A DNA stretch of 23,066 nucleotides from Bacillota bacterium (GTDB lineage Bacteria > Bacillota > Clostridia > Christensenellales > UMGS416), in NCBI GenBank assembly GCA_023410875.1, contig JAEYPH010000024.1:1-23066 (forward strand), in the 5' to 3' direction. The notes beneath the pieces are model-generated. The model worked only from the letters and a program-made list of their open reading frames with translations, did not search any database and had not been told where the DNA came from. The stretch's first letter is position 1, and each line of letters starts with the position of its first letter. Positions 7,216-15,425 of this stretch are shown here, in pieces. The position numbers and the translations under genes are program-made.

Positions 7216-7292
7216 GCTCCCGTAGCTCAGCAGGATAGAGCAGCGGTTTCCTAAACCGGAGGTCGGATGTTCGAATCATCTCGGGAGCGCCA
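7216..7292 (+). tRNA. tRNA-Arg (anticodon CCU)
   Basis: Full cloverleaf with encoded CCA. The acceptor stem is GCTCCCG/CGGGAGC, the discriminator is G (7289) and CCA is at 7290-7292. The D stem is GCTC/GAGC and the anticodon loop TTCCTAA gives anticodon CCT, reading AGG. The T loop is TTCGAAT. The anticodon stem GCGGT/ACCGG has a G-G clash at the 27-43 pair, where the usual bacterial form has C43. The T stem begins with a G-T pair. The gene has its own promoter and terminator. Confidence 0.95.
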
Positions 7293-7301
7293 GACAAGAA
7301 C

Positions 7302-7332
7302 CCCAGGAATGAAGCCATTCCTGGGTTTTTTT
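7302..7332 (+). terminator. Terminator of tRNA-Arg
   Basis: CCCAGGAATG (7302-7311) and CATTCCTGGG (7316-7325) form a perfect 10-bp stem with a 4-base loop, followed by seven Ts. It ends six bases before the stop of the convergent HNH-like gene. Confidence 0.93.
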
Positions 7333-7337
7333 CTTCA

Positions 7338-8192
7338 TCAGTCTTGTTTAGATAAATCCTCTTGGATAGAATTACGAAGAGAATGGCTTATGTATCTTTG
7401 AGCAACGACAGAGTCATCAGTACCTTTCGTCCCAAACAATATAGTATTATCGCTATATCTGTCAGGCCATGTATTTGGTCTTATTACCCCGTTTGTCATA
7501 AAGAGAGCACCCAAGTTTAAAGGGATAACAACCTCTTGAGAAATATCCTCACTTGTATAGTCAAACAGGTTTACAAGACCATGAACGTCATTGTAGTCAC
7601 CAATGGCATATGCAATGGGATAAAACTTAATAATACTTCCTAATCCATTAAGAGAATCAACCGAATGGGACAAATCCTTTATAAATACGTCTCGGATTAA
7701 TTCAATTCCACCATATGGATACGGCCAGATAAACAGCTTCAAAGATTCCGGCCTAATTATTTGAGGGTTTTGAAAAAAGCGCCTCATCTCCAGTTCATGA
7801 GTAAAGCGATCTTCATAATAAGTCTTAGAAGCGAGAACATGTCCAATAATTGCACGGCTCAGCATGCCGGGCTTACATTTCAATTCGACAATCCTTGGTA
7901 GAATGGTGTTGGATACTAGAAAAGTCGCCAGCGCATCAGAGACACCGATTAACTCCTTGTCATATAAACCTCCAAGTATTTCATTATTACATTTGGAACA
8001 TAGCGTTCTAAAAGTTATGCCACGCTGTCTAATATGGCTCACTGGCTTAATCTCTGCCATTACGTCGAAGAATTTGTATGATGATATCGGTGAACAGTTC
8101 CCGCAACCTTGAGGCGGAACATGGTCGTCAGTCAAACATGTAATTTCACCACATATATTGCATTCTCTTTTAACATTTTTTCTTCTACTCAT
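7338..8192 (-). CDS. HNH-like zinc-binding protein, function unknown
   Basis: A 284-aa protein whose first 70 residues resemble the zinc-finger type of HNH nuclease: CNIC (Cys11, Cys14), DDHVPP (His24) and CSKCN (Cys65, Cys68, Asn69). HNH domains of this kind are typical of restriction, homing and phage-defence nucleases. The remaining 200 residues (beginning near KELIGVSDAL) match nothing I recognise and may bind the target or a partner. The base composition is much more AT-rich than its neighbours, with many AAT, ATA and TTA codons. It sits directly behind a tRNA gene, so it was probably acquired. There is no partner gene beside it: the tRNA lies on one side and 410 bases of AT-rich non-coding DNA on the other. 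The ATG at 8192 has no strong ribosome binding site. Confidence 0.75.
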   Translation of the reverse strand: MSRRKNVKRECNICGEITCLTDDHVPPQGCGNCSPISSYKFFDVMAEIKPVSHIRQRGITFRTLCSKCNNEILGGLYDKELIGVSDALATFLVSNTILPRIVELKCKPGMLSRAIIGHVLASKTYYEDRFTHELEMRRFFQNPQIIRPESLKLFIWPYPYGGIELIRDVFIKDLSHSVDSLNGLGSIIKFYPIAYAIGDYNDVHGLVNLFDYTSEDISQEVVIPLNLGALFMTNGVIRPNTWPDRYSDNTILFGTKGTDDSVVAQRYISHSLRNSIQEDLSKQD

Positions 8193-8224
8193 TTGAGCCT
8201 ACCAACAATCAATCTAAGTTGATT

Positions 8225-8254
8225 ATTATACTCATGTGATTATAACACAGGCAA
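8225..8254 (-). promoter_or_regulatory. Possible promoter of the HNH-like gene
   Basis: Read on the minus strand, TTGCCT (8249-8254) and TATAAT (8225-8230) are 18 bases apart, 33 bases before the ATG at 8192. A second TATAAT-like box lies inside the spacer. Confidence 0.5.
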
Positions 8255-8603
8255 CGAAAGTTGGTACATTTTCATACTGCGCCGGTCGCCAAGCTTAATG
8301 CTACATTCAACGCAGAACCTAGCCCCAGATTCGCCCTTGACTTGCATCAGGAACAACACACTATGCATTTACCTTATCACAAATCAGGATACAGGGACGA
8401 TGGATGGCTAATTTTGCCGATTTACATAAATATACATACTTACCGAATATAAAATGAAAAGTCCAAAACATGGCGTAGCCATTTGATTCTAGCACTTTTA
8501 TATGATGTAAAAGAATGGTATACTCCTTTATCTAGTCGGAATCTTAGCGGAATAAGTCAATCGGTTCATCGACCTCTTTCCTTTTTTTGTGTGCTAAATT
8601 TAT
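8255..8603. other. AT-rich intergenic stretch without a supported gene
   Basis: About 350 bases between the HNH-like gene and the GrpB-family gene. One 63-codon open frame (8261-8452) lacks a ribosome binding site and looks random. A possible plus-strand -10 box, TATACT (8519-8524), might serve the GrpB gene, but its -35 is poor. I found no copy of the tRNA 3' end here, which would have marked an integration site. Confidence 0.5.
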
Positions 8604-8615
8604 GTGGAGGTGCTT

Positions 8616-9134
8616 ATGGAAGGCGTAGCCCGTTACGAAGTGCGGCTCCTACCCCATAACGGTGACTGGGAGAAAGAGTACGAGGCGCTAAAGCCGGTGC
8701 TCGCGGCAATTCTCGGAGACAATGTGCTGAATATCCAACACGTCGGCAGCACATCGATCAAGGCCATAAGCGCCAAGCCCATACTGGATGTGGCCGTTCA
8801 GGTTTCGTCCTTCTCTGCTTTGAACATCGAAGGAATGACACGCCATGGTTACGACTACCGCGGCGAAAGCAGCGTTCCCGGGCGGCAGCTCTTTGTGCTG
8901 AGAAAAGACGGACACATTTCCCTGCAACACATCCACTGCTATGAAGAAGGGAACCTCGGCTTTCAGAACCAGGTTCGCTTCCGGGATTACCTGAACGCCC
9001 ATCCCGAATTCGCACGGCAGTATGACGAGTTGAAACGCGACCTGGCCGCCCGGTATCCGGACGACCGGGGCAAGTATACCGACGGGAAGGAAACCTTCAT
9101 ACAGTCGGTCCTCAAGCTGGCCAACGGCCAATAG
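8616..9134 (+). CDS. GrpB-family protein (UPF0157)
   Basis: A 172-aa cytoplasmic protein of the GrpB/UPF0157 family, which has a nucleotidyltransferase-like fold and no firmly known reaction. Diagnostic stretches are HVGSTSI (42-48), KPILDVAVQV (54-63), a HIHCYEEG block near 106-113 and the C-terminal FRDYLNAHPEFARQYDELK segment. These families are sometimes found fused to dephospho-CoA kinase or acetyltransferases, but this one stands alone. The ATG at 8616 has GGAGG (8606-8610) five bases upstream; an in-frame GTG at 8604 lacks one. It runs towards the AraC-type regulator, with the two stop codons 18 bases apart and no terminator visible. Its GC content is back to the level of the main genome, unlike the stretch before it. 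Confidence 0.88.
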   Translation: MEGVARYEVRLLPHNGDWEKEYEALKPVLAAILGDNVLNIQHVGSTSIKAISAKPILDVAVQVSSFSALNIEGMTRHGYDYRGESSVPGRQLFVLRKDGHISLQHIHCYEEGNLGFQNQVRFRDYLNAHPEFARQYDELKRDLAARYPDDRGKYTDGKETFIQSVLKLANGQ

Positions 9135-9152
9135 CGCAGTGTAAGCCCCGCC

Positions 9153-11447
9153 TCATGTCTTTGCATCGCATTCCCCGGCTACCTGTGGGCTGGCCGCGTG
9201 CTTGCTGCGGTATTGATGAGGTGTGATACCGTACTCCTTCTTGAACAGAGCGTAAAAGTAAGACTCGTTGCTCAGGCCCACGTTGCCGCAGATGCGATTG
9301 AGAGGCAGGTTCGTCGTGCGCAGCAGCGTGCACGCCATGTTCAGCCGGTAGGTGTTCAGATAGGTGCTGTAGGACTGACCGACCTTCTTTTTAAAAATCC
9401 GGTTGAAGTAGATGATGGACAGATCAACGGCCTGCGCCGCCGCATTGGTGCAGAAACCGGAATCCACATAGTTTTCTTTGGCCAGTTGAATGGCCCGGTC
9501 CACAGCGTCATGGCTGTCCTCATCCACGCGGCTGTCGTGCAATGCCGCGATCTGCCGACACAGCTGCAACAGCTCCTCGTGGGACTGATCCAGCGTCTCC
9601 AGATTTTCCAGGTTGTGCTTGAATGCGTTGAAGCGCTCCATCTCCATTTGTGGCATCAAACTCAGGCTGAAGCTCAGTATGTTGATGGAGAGCTGGCTCA
9701 GATACAACCGGGCATATTCATAGGAGAGCGTGCGCAGTTCGGCTATAAACAGGCCCACCGCTTCCACGATCTGCGCGTCGTCGTTCTCTTGTATGGCGTT
9801 CCAGATTCTGTTTTCCAGCCGGTGGTTGTATTCGGCGTTTACGACGGTGCGATCCTGCTTGAGCAGAATGGAGTTCTTCTTGGCGAAGAAACGCTCGGTA
9901 TGCAGCTGGAGCGCTTCCGCGTAGGCATCCTCCAGGGCGTACAGGTCACCGCAGATGCCGCTGACCGACGCGGAGAACTCCAGCTTGAACTGCTCCTGGA
10001 AGACCTGCTGCGCCTCCACCAGCGCCAGCACCATGCTCCTGGGCGTCATGCCCGAGGAAAGCTGCACGATGGCCGCCACCGAATGCGTGGAGACGGTGAC
10101 TGGATGAACGCCCGCGCTGATGGGCGCCAGGCACTGTTGGGCGATCTTGGCCAGCGAATACAGCACCAGCTTCTTCTCCTGGCGGGCCTTGTCGCGATAG
10201 TCGTTGCTCCTGGTGATGTTCAGCAGGCACACAAGGTAATACGGCGCGCAGAGGTTGGCGTGGTTCTGCTTCAGGATATCCGCAGTTTCGTCGTTGAGTT
10301 CCCCTTTGAGCAACGACTCCAGTGCGTAACTCAGCAGCAGCTCCTCTTTGGTGCTGGAAGCCTTCACGTAATAAGAGAATTGATCATCCAGGTATTGAAT
10401 GTCGCCGATCTTGCCACGGGCTTTGGCGTCGGGGCTATAGCCCGCCTTGGCCAAAAGCATAGCGATGGGGTTGAAGGTGCGCTGCGCGGCGAAAAGGGAG
10501 AACAGCGCACCCAGTATGACGATGAGAATCGACGTGGCAATGGAAACGGCATATACCGAATAAATCTGCTTGACGATATCCGTGTAGGGCGTCAGCGTGA
10601 TATAGGTCCAGTCCATACCCGTGCCGCGCAGATAGGTCACCAGCGTGCGCTCCTGCCGGTATGTTGTAAAAAAATACCCGGATTCCTGCTGCGATTCGAT
10701 GGCGCCGCGTACATAATCGACACTGCTGTAATCCTGCAGGATCGCCTTGTTATCAGGGTGGGAAAGCACCCGACCGGCGGAATCCACGAGAAACGTGACC
10801 TGCTGGTCGTTCTCGTTGATCGTGGAAATATACTGGCTCAGGTATTTGCAATCGATGGCCAGGAAAATCGCACCGATCTGGCCAGGCTTGGACAGCGGTG
10901 AATAATAGATCAGCGTCAGCGTATTCAGGTTGGGATCGTATTCTTTGGTGACGATTTTCTGGTTGTTCATCGGGATCATAACCCGGGAACCGCCGCTGGA
11001 CGCATTGAGCCGTATGGATTGGCGTATCTGCGCCAGGGTGTCCTCCTGCAGCCCAACGGTGCACATCATCTCGTCCAACACGCCATTGTATATTCCAACG
11101 TAAGAAATGTTTGGATAGATGGTCTGCTGCAGGCGCATGCGGATGTAGCCGCTGTATTCCCGCAGCCTGTCGCGGTTGGTGCTGAACATCATCGTGTTGA
11201 TGTCGATGTTCTCTCCGTAACCCAACGAAAGCAGCACGGAATAGGCCTCGTCATATACCTGTTCGGTGATGAAAACAAGCCGGGACAGCATGCGCGTGGA
11301 GATCTCATTGGTCTTGCTGGTGTTAAGCCTGGAGTACACCGAAGTCAGCAGCACCGACAGCAGAACAGTGCTGATCAGAAGCGCGATGATCAGTGAATTG
11401 AACATATTTCGAAATGTCGAATAAGAGCGATAATATCGGATCAGCAT
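9153..11447 (-). CDS. Membrane-bound AraC-family sensor/regulator
   Basis: A 764-aa one-component regulator. A transmembrane segment near 16-38, an extracellular sensor region (about 39-290, Cache-like, with FLVDSAGRVLSHPDN typical of such domains) and a second membrane segment near 290-316 are followed by a long cytoplasmic linker (about 320-640). The C-terminal AraC-type double helix-turn-helix (about 655-755) has FNRIFKKKVGQSYSTYLN and the signature SNESYFYALFKKEYGITPHQYR. It probably senses a sugar, or a sugar-loaded binding protein, outside the cell and switches on the divergent transporter operon starting at 11760. This arrangement is common beside LplB/YtcP transporters in Clostridia and Paenibacillus. 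The ATG at 11447 is preceded by GGGAGGG, and a good promoter lies 70 bases upstream. Confidence 0.9.
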   Translation of the reverse strand: MLIRYYRSYSTFRNMFNSLIIALLISTVLLSVLLTSVYSRLNTSKTNEISTRMLSRLVFITEQVYDEAYSVLLSLGYGENIDINTMMFSTNRDRLREYSGYIRMRLQQTIYPNISYVGIYNGVLDEMMCTVGLQEDTLAQIRQSIRLNASSGGSRVMIPMNNQKIVTKEYDPNLNTLTLIYYSPLSKPGQIGAIFLAIDCKYLSQYISTINENDQQVTFLVDSAGRVLSHPDNKAILQDYSSVDYVRGAIESQQESGYFFTTYRQERTLVTYLRGTGMDWTYITLTPYTDIVKQIYSVYAVSIATSILIVILGALFSLFAAQRTFNPIAMLLAKAGYSPDAKARGKIGDIQYLDDQFSYYVKASSTKEELLLSYALESLLKGELNDETADILKQNHANLCAPYYLVCLLNITRSNDYRDKARQEKKLVLYSLAKIAQQCLAPISAGVHPVTVSTHSVAAIVQLSSGMTPRSMVLALVEAQQVFQEQFKLEFSASVSGICGDLYALEDAYAEALQLHTERFFAKKNSILLKQDRTVVNAEYNHRLENRIWNAIQENDDAQIVEAVGLFIAELRTLSYEYARLYLSQLSINILSFSLSLMPQMEMERFNAFKHNLENLETLDQSHEELLQLCRQIAALHDSRVDEDSHDAVDRAIQLAKENYVDSGFCTNAAAQAVDLSIIYFNRIFKKKVGQSYSTYLNTYRLNMACTLLRTTNLPLNRICGNVGLSNESYFYALFKKEYGITPHQYRSKHAASPQVAGECDAKT

Positions 11448-11516
11448 GTTCTACCCTCCCCCTTCGCATTTCAGTTGGTATATATATGCAACAACGATTG
11501 CGGGGATATGTTGTAT

Positions 11517-11545
11517 AGTATACATAAAATCCGGTCATGTTTCAA
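11517..11545 (-). promoter_or_regulatory. Promoter of the AraC-type regulator gene
   Basis: Read on the minus strand, TTGAAA (11540-11545) and TATACT (11517-11522) are exactly 17 bases apart. Nearby ACAAC and GTTGT copies (about 11491-11514) could be part of a binding site, but this is weak. Confidence 0.75.
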
Positions 11546-11681
11546 AGCCCCATCGCAATGATTCTAAAATTGAACAACATGTTTGGATTCTGCATAGCGC
11601 TTGTGGCTTAAGCTGAGCGCAAGGAGAAGGCCGCCTGCCTTACATCGCAGCATTTTGAATAGTCACAGCAAGATATTACAG

Positions 11682-11710
11682 CTGTCAACATGTACTTCAT
11701 TCGATACAAT
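11682..11710 (+). promoter_or_regulatory. Likely promoter of the sugar-transport operon
   Basis: CTGTCA (11682-11687) and TACAAT (11705-11710) are 17 bases apart; start expected near 11717. The weak -35 is what one expects of a promoter needing an activator such as the divergent AraC-type protein. The 11546-11681 stretch would then hold the operator. Confidence 0.55.
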
Positions 11711-11759
11711 GGGTGCCACGGCATCGCACAGCAACCGCACAGGCAAGGAGGGTACTTCA

Positions 11760-12716
11760 TTGAGAAACGCAGTCGCCGCGTCGGGCGGAATCGTCCTGAG
11801 GAGGAGAAGCTTCTTCACGGATGTCCGGAAGAATCTCTTTTCTTATTTGCTGGTTCTCCCCGCAGCGCTTTACACGCTGATCTTCGGCTACCTGACGCTG
11901 CCTTACATCCTGATGGCCTTCGAAAAATACAACTTCAAACTGGGCCTTCTGGGGTCTCCCTTCGTGGGGCTCAAGAATTTTCTGTTCTTTTTTCAATCCA
12001 ACCGCGCCGCGCTGATCACGTGGAACACGATCTATCTGAACATCATTTTTCTTGTTACGGGCACCGTGGCCTCCATCCTGCTGGCCCTGATGCTCAACGA
12101 GATCCGCAACCGCATCTATTTGAAGACAACGCAGTCGGTGCTGCTGTTCCCCCATTTCCTGTCTTGGGTCATCGTGCAGTATGTCGTGTTCGCCCTGCTG
12201 TCTTCGGAGTTCGGGTGGTTGAACTCCATCTTCGCTGCCATAGGCTGGCAGAAGGTTTCGCTGTATTCCGATGCCGATGCCTGGCCGCTGCTGCTGGCTG
12301 TGATCCGCATCTGGAAGGGCGTAGGCATGAGTTCCGTCATCTATATGGCGGCCATCGCCGGCATGGATGAGGGGCTCTTTGAGGCCGCAACGATCGATGG
12401 AGCCAACAAGATACAGCAAATTCTCCATATCACACTGCCGCTGCTGGCGCCTACGATTTGCATCCTGACGCTGCTCTCGGTGGGCAAGATCTTCTATGGC
12501 GACTTCCAGATGATCTATGCGCTGGTGGGAGACAACGGCGTGCTGCTGCAGCGCACCGACGTCATCGATACCTATGTCTACCGCGCATTGCGCCAGACCG
12601 GCGACCCATCGGCCGCCATGGCGGTGGGCCTGTATCAGGCGTTGGTCGGCTTTATCATGGTGTATGGCTCCAACCGGCTCGTGCGCCGCTTCTTCCCCGA
12701 AGGCGCGATGTTCTGA
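11760..12716 (+). CDS. Sugar ABC transporter permease, LplB type
   Basis: An inner-membrane permease of the CUT1 (oligosaccharide) ABC importer class, 318 aa, with about six hydrophobic segments. The first begins near residue 27 (FSYLLVLPAALYTLIFGYL). The cytoplasmic EAA loop that docks the ATPase is EAATIDGANKIQQILHITLP (208-227). The start is an unusual TTG at 11760, chosen because a perfect AAGGAGGG (11745-11752) sits seven bases upstream; upstream in-frame ATGs lack such a site. It forms a heterodimer with the next gene's product. It is the first gene of an operon with a second permease, a binding protein and two sugar enzymes. No ATPase is present, so a shared MsmK-like subunit encoded elsewhere is likely. 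Confidence 0.92.
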   Translation: MRNAVAASGGIVLRRRSFFTDVRKNLFSYLLVLPAALYTLIFGYLTLPYILMAFEKYNFKLGLLGSPFVGLKNFLFFFQSNRAALITWNTIYLNIIFLVTGTVASILLALMLNEIRNRIYLKTTQSVLLFPHFLSWVIVQYVVFALLSSEFGWLNSIFAAIGWQKVSLYSDADAWPLLLAVIRIWKGVGMSSVIYMAAIAGMDEGLFEAATIDGANKIQQILHITLPLLAPTICILTLLSVGKIFYGDFQMIYALVGDNGVLLQRTDVIDTYVYRALRQTGDPSAAMAVGLYQALVGFIMVYGSNRLVRRFFPEGAMF

Positions 12717-12745
12717 GGAATCCAGCGGAAAGAGGTCAAGTAACG

Positions 12746-13660
12746 ATGAGTTTGACGATTCATACCCCCGGTAGGGTGACCCATAGCAACCGCATCGATA
12801 GGGTAACGGTCGGGCGCGTGCTCAACTACGTGCTGATCGGGCTGTTCGCGTTCTTCTGCCTGCTGCCGATGGTGCTGGTGCTGATGATATCCATCTCTTC
12901 CGACGCCGCGATCAAGGCCGACGGCTATCAGCTGTTTCCCCGTGAGCTCTCGCTGCTGGCGTATCAGATGATCTTCTCGCCGTCCTCATCGGTGATACCC
13001 GCCTACGGCGTTACCGTAGCGGCCACCTTGATTGGCACAATGTCCGCCGTAGTGCTCACTGGCATGGCGGCATTCACGCTGTGCAACAAAAGCGTGCATT
13101 ATCGCAACGCGCTGGCGCTGTACTTCTTTATTCCCATGGTGTTCAACGCCGGCCTCGTGCCCTGGTACATGATGTGCCGCAATCTGGGCCTGCGGGACAA
13201 CCTCTTCGCGCTGATCGTGCCGTCGCTGATGTTCTCCGCCTACAACATGTTTTTATGCAGGAACTTCATGAACGGCCTTCCGGATTCCTTTATGGAATCC
13301 GCCAAGCTGGACGGCGCCACCGACGCGATGATCGCGTTCCGCATTTATTTCCCGCTATCCACGCCGGTGCTGGCCGCCGTGGCGCTGTTCTATGGCGTCT
13401 CCTACTGGAACGACTGGTTCAACGCCATCATGCTCATCGACAACAACAAGCTGTATCCGCTGCAATACATGCTGTATCGCATCCAATCGGAGATCGCAGC
13501 GCTGCAGCGTCTGCAGCCCGGCGTGCCGGTGCGCCAGCTGCCCGGCGAGGCGATGAAGATGGCTACGGCGATCGTGACGATCGGGCCGATCATCTTCCTG
13601 TATCCCTTCCTGCAAAAATACTTTGTCAAGGGTTTGATCATAGGCGGCGTAAAAGGTTGA
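12746..13660 (+). CDS. Sugar ABC transporter permease, YtcP type
   Basis: The second CUT1 permease subunit (COG0395/YtcP-like), 304 aa, partner of the LplB-type protein 29 bases upstream. Hydrophobic segments start near residue 27 (NYVLIGLFAFFCLLPMVLVL). The EAA-like loop is MESAKLDGATDAMIAFRIYF (183-202). The C-terminus ends in the typical LQKYFVKGLIIGGVKG, which is characteristic of this subfamily. The ATG at 12746 follows AGAGG (12731-12735), with rather long spacing of ten bases, so translation may be partly coupled to the upstream gene. Such LplB-YtcP-lipoprotein sets import complex plant or host oligosaccharides; the substrate here is not readable from the permeases. Confidence 0.92.
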   Translation: MSLTIHTPGRVTHSNRIDRVTVGRVLNYVLIGLFAFFCLLPMVLVLMISISSDAAIKADGYQLFPRELSLLAYQMIFSPSSSVIPAYGVTVAATLIGTMSAVVLTGMAAFTLCNKSVHYRNALALYFFIPMVFNAGLVPWYMMCRNLGLRDNLFALIVPSLMFSAYNMFLCRNFMNGLPDSFMESAKLDGATDAMIAFRIYFPLSTPVLAAVALFYGVSYWNDWFNAIMLIDNNKLYPLQYMLYRIQSEIAALQRLQPGVPVRQLPGEAMKMATAIVTIGPIIFLYPFLQKYFVKGLIIGGVKG

Positions 13661-13715
13661 CCGAACCCGGACGCGGGCGAAGAAAGACCTTTTCCCAATA
13701 AAAAAGGAGGAAGTC

Positions 13716-15320
13716 ATGATGAAAAAAGTCCTCGCAGTGCTGATGGTCGCGCTGATGCTGCTGACGGCAATCGCCGGATGCACTCCCAGCGCTCCCACGA
13801 CCACACCGTCCTCCGCCCCCTCATCCGACGCGGCCACGACGCAAGCCGCCACGGCTGAGAACACCGCCACCGTAGCGCCCCCCGCGGCCACCGACAGTGG
13901 AGAGATCCTGCCGCTGCGCTACTACATGCCCGGTGCTCCCACCACGCAGGCCGACCTCGTCAATGCGGCCATCACCAAGAAGCTGCAGGAAGACGACCTG
14001 AACATCGATTTCCAGCCCAAGTATGTACCCTGGGGCGAGTGGGTGAACAAGATCAACATCACCCTGTCTTCCGGTGAGGAATTCGAACTGCTGCACATTA
14101 TGGAGGACTGGATCACGACCTCCGCCTACACGAGCCGCAGTGGGCTCACACCTCTGGACGATCTGCTGGCCCAGTATACGCCCGGCATGAAGGCGCTCTT
14201 TGACGACGTGCTGTGGGACTGCGCCACCGTGGGCGGCAAGATCATGACAGTGCCCGCCTTCTGGCGTGACAACTCCGGCGACGGCGAGGGCATGATGACC
14301 TATTCCAAGACCCGCTTCGAGAAGTATGGCATCGCCATCCCCAAGACGCTGGACGAGCTGCTGGACGCGCAGGTGACGCTGCAGAAGAAGCAGGAAGAGG
14401 AAACCGGCATCAAGGCCTACATGTACGAGCACAGCCTGAACCGCTGCCCCGTGGCGCTGCACCGCGCCTTTGACACGTGGCCCTTCTATGCCTCACAGGA
14501 CGGCATCTTCAAGGTGGCGCAGGATGGCGCGGCTTCGCTGTTCTTCGAGTCCGAGGAGTTCAAGAAGGACTGCGAATTCATGAACAAGGCCTACAAGCTG
14601 GGTGTAACCCATCCTGACATCCTGAACCTCCCCCTGGACACGATCAACGCCAACAAGACGGCGGGCGACTGCCTGGTGAACCTGATGACCGGCGGTGGCG
14701 ATGTGATGAGCGAGGACGGCAAGACCGTCGTCAACGACTTCGATCACTTCTGGCTGAGCCCCGAAAAGCCCTTCCTATGCAACCTGCCGCTGCTCAACTC
14801 CAACGCGGTACCCTCCACGGCCAAGAATCCTCAGGTAGGCCTGCAGTTCCTGTACTGGATGTATTCCCAGAAGGCGAACCAGGACCTGGTGCTCTACGGC
14901 ATCGAAGGCCAGCAGTGGAAAGCCGTCGGCGACAACGAGTACGAGCGCGTCAAGGACGCCAACAACGCCAATCTGTATGCCTTCGACGCCTGGATGATCG
15001 AGTATGTGCCGCTGCACCGTTTTGACGTGGCACGCACGACCAGCGAGGACGAGGACAAGGACTATGTGTCCAACGTCTTTGAAGACCGTACGGTTTACAG
15101 CCCCGTGGTTGGCTTCAACTTCAACAGCGAGCCTGTGGCCGTGGAATTCGCCAACATGATGGCCGAATACACGACCTCCATGCTGCCCATCAAGGTGGGC
15201 GTGGTCCCCTACGAGGGCAACTTCGATGCCGCCCTGGCCAAGATGAAGGCCGCCGGCAGCGACGCCGTCATCGCGGAATACCAGAAGCAGCTGGCCGCTT
15301 ACATCGCCGCCAAGAAGTAA
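13716..15320 (+). CDS. Extracellular sugar-binding lipoprotein
   Basis: The solute-binding subunit of the ABC importer, a 534-aa lipoprotein. Residues 1-22 are a signal peptide with lipobox IAGC (Cys22). A Ser/Thr/Ala-rich linker (about 23-60) tethers the large periplasmic-binding-protein fold to the outer membrane face. At more than 500 residues it is of the long LipO/YtcQ type associated with LplB/YtcP permeases, not the 400-aa maltose-binding type. Aromatic residues are frequent (for example W in PWGEW, HFWLSP and AFDAWM), as expected for stacking on sugar rings. A textbook AGGAGG (13705-13710) sits five bases before the ATG, and a GC-rich hairpin follows the gene. Both fit the usual high expression of binding proteins. 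Confidence 0.93.
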   Translation: MMKKVLAVLMVALMLLTAIAGCTPSAPTTTPSSAPSSDAATTQAATAENTATVAPPAATDSGEILPLRYYMPGAPTTQADLVNAAITKKLQEDDLNIDFQPKYVPWGEWVNKINITLSSGEEFELLHIMEDWITTSAYTSRSGLTPLDDLLAQYTPGMKALFDDVLWDCATVGGKIMTVPAFWRDNSGDGEGMMTYSKTRFEKYGIAIPKTLDELLDAQVTLQKKQEEETGIKAYMYEHSLNRCPVALHRAFDTWPFYASQDGIFKVAQDGAASLFFESEEFKKDCEFMNKAYKLGVTHPDILNLPLDTINANKTAGDCLVNLMTGGGDVMSEDGKTVVNDFDHFWLSPEKPFLCNLPLLNSNAVPSTAKNPQVGLQFLYWMYSQKANQDLVLYGIEGQQWKAVGDNEYERVKDANNANLYAFDAWMIEYVPLHRFDVARTTSEDEDKDYVSNVFEDRTVYSPVVGFNFNSEPVAVEFANMMAEYTTSMLPIKVGVVPYEGNFDAALAKMKAAGSDAVIAEYQKQLAAYIAAKK

Positions 15321-15363
15321 AGCGCAGCGCCAACGCCGCGCACACAACCTGATACGGTAAACA

Positions 15364-15403
15364 CCGGGCAACTGGATTGCAGCGATGCATTCCCGTTGCC
15401 CGG
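15364..15403 (+). other. Intercistronic hairpin after the binding-protein gene
   Basis: CCGGGCAAC (15364-15372) and GTTGCCCGG (15395-15403) form a perfect 9-bp stem with a 22-base loop and no T run. It probably protects the 3' end of the binding-protein message, giving it higher expression than the enzymes downstream. Confidence 0.6.
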
Positions 15404-15425
15404 CATAGCGAATGGAGGAATTCAT

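Noticed and set aside
7046..7318. 90-codon minus-strand frame over the tRNA
   Set aside because: It is the antisense of tRNA-Arg and its flanks, a well-known source of false proteins.
8261..8452. 63-codon frame in the AT-rich gap
   Set aside because: No ribosome binding site, no recognisable domain, and composition fits random frame.
7277..8603. Integration site repeat (att) from the tRNA 3' end
   Set aside because: I found no second copy of the tRNA end past the HNH-like gene and no integrase.
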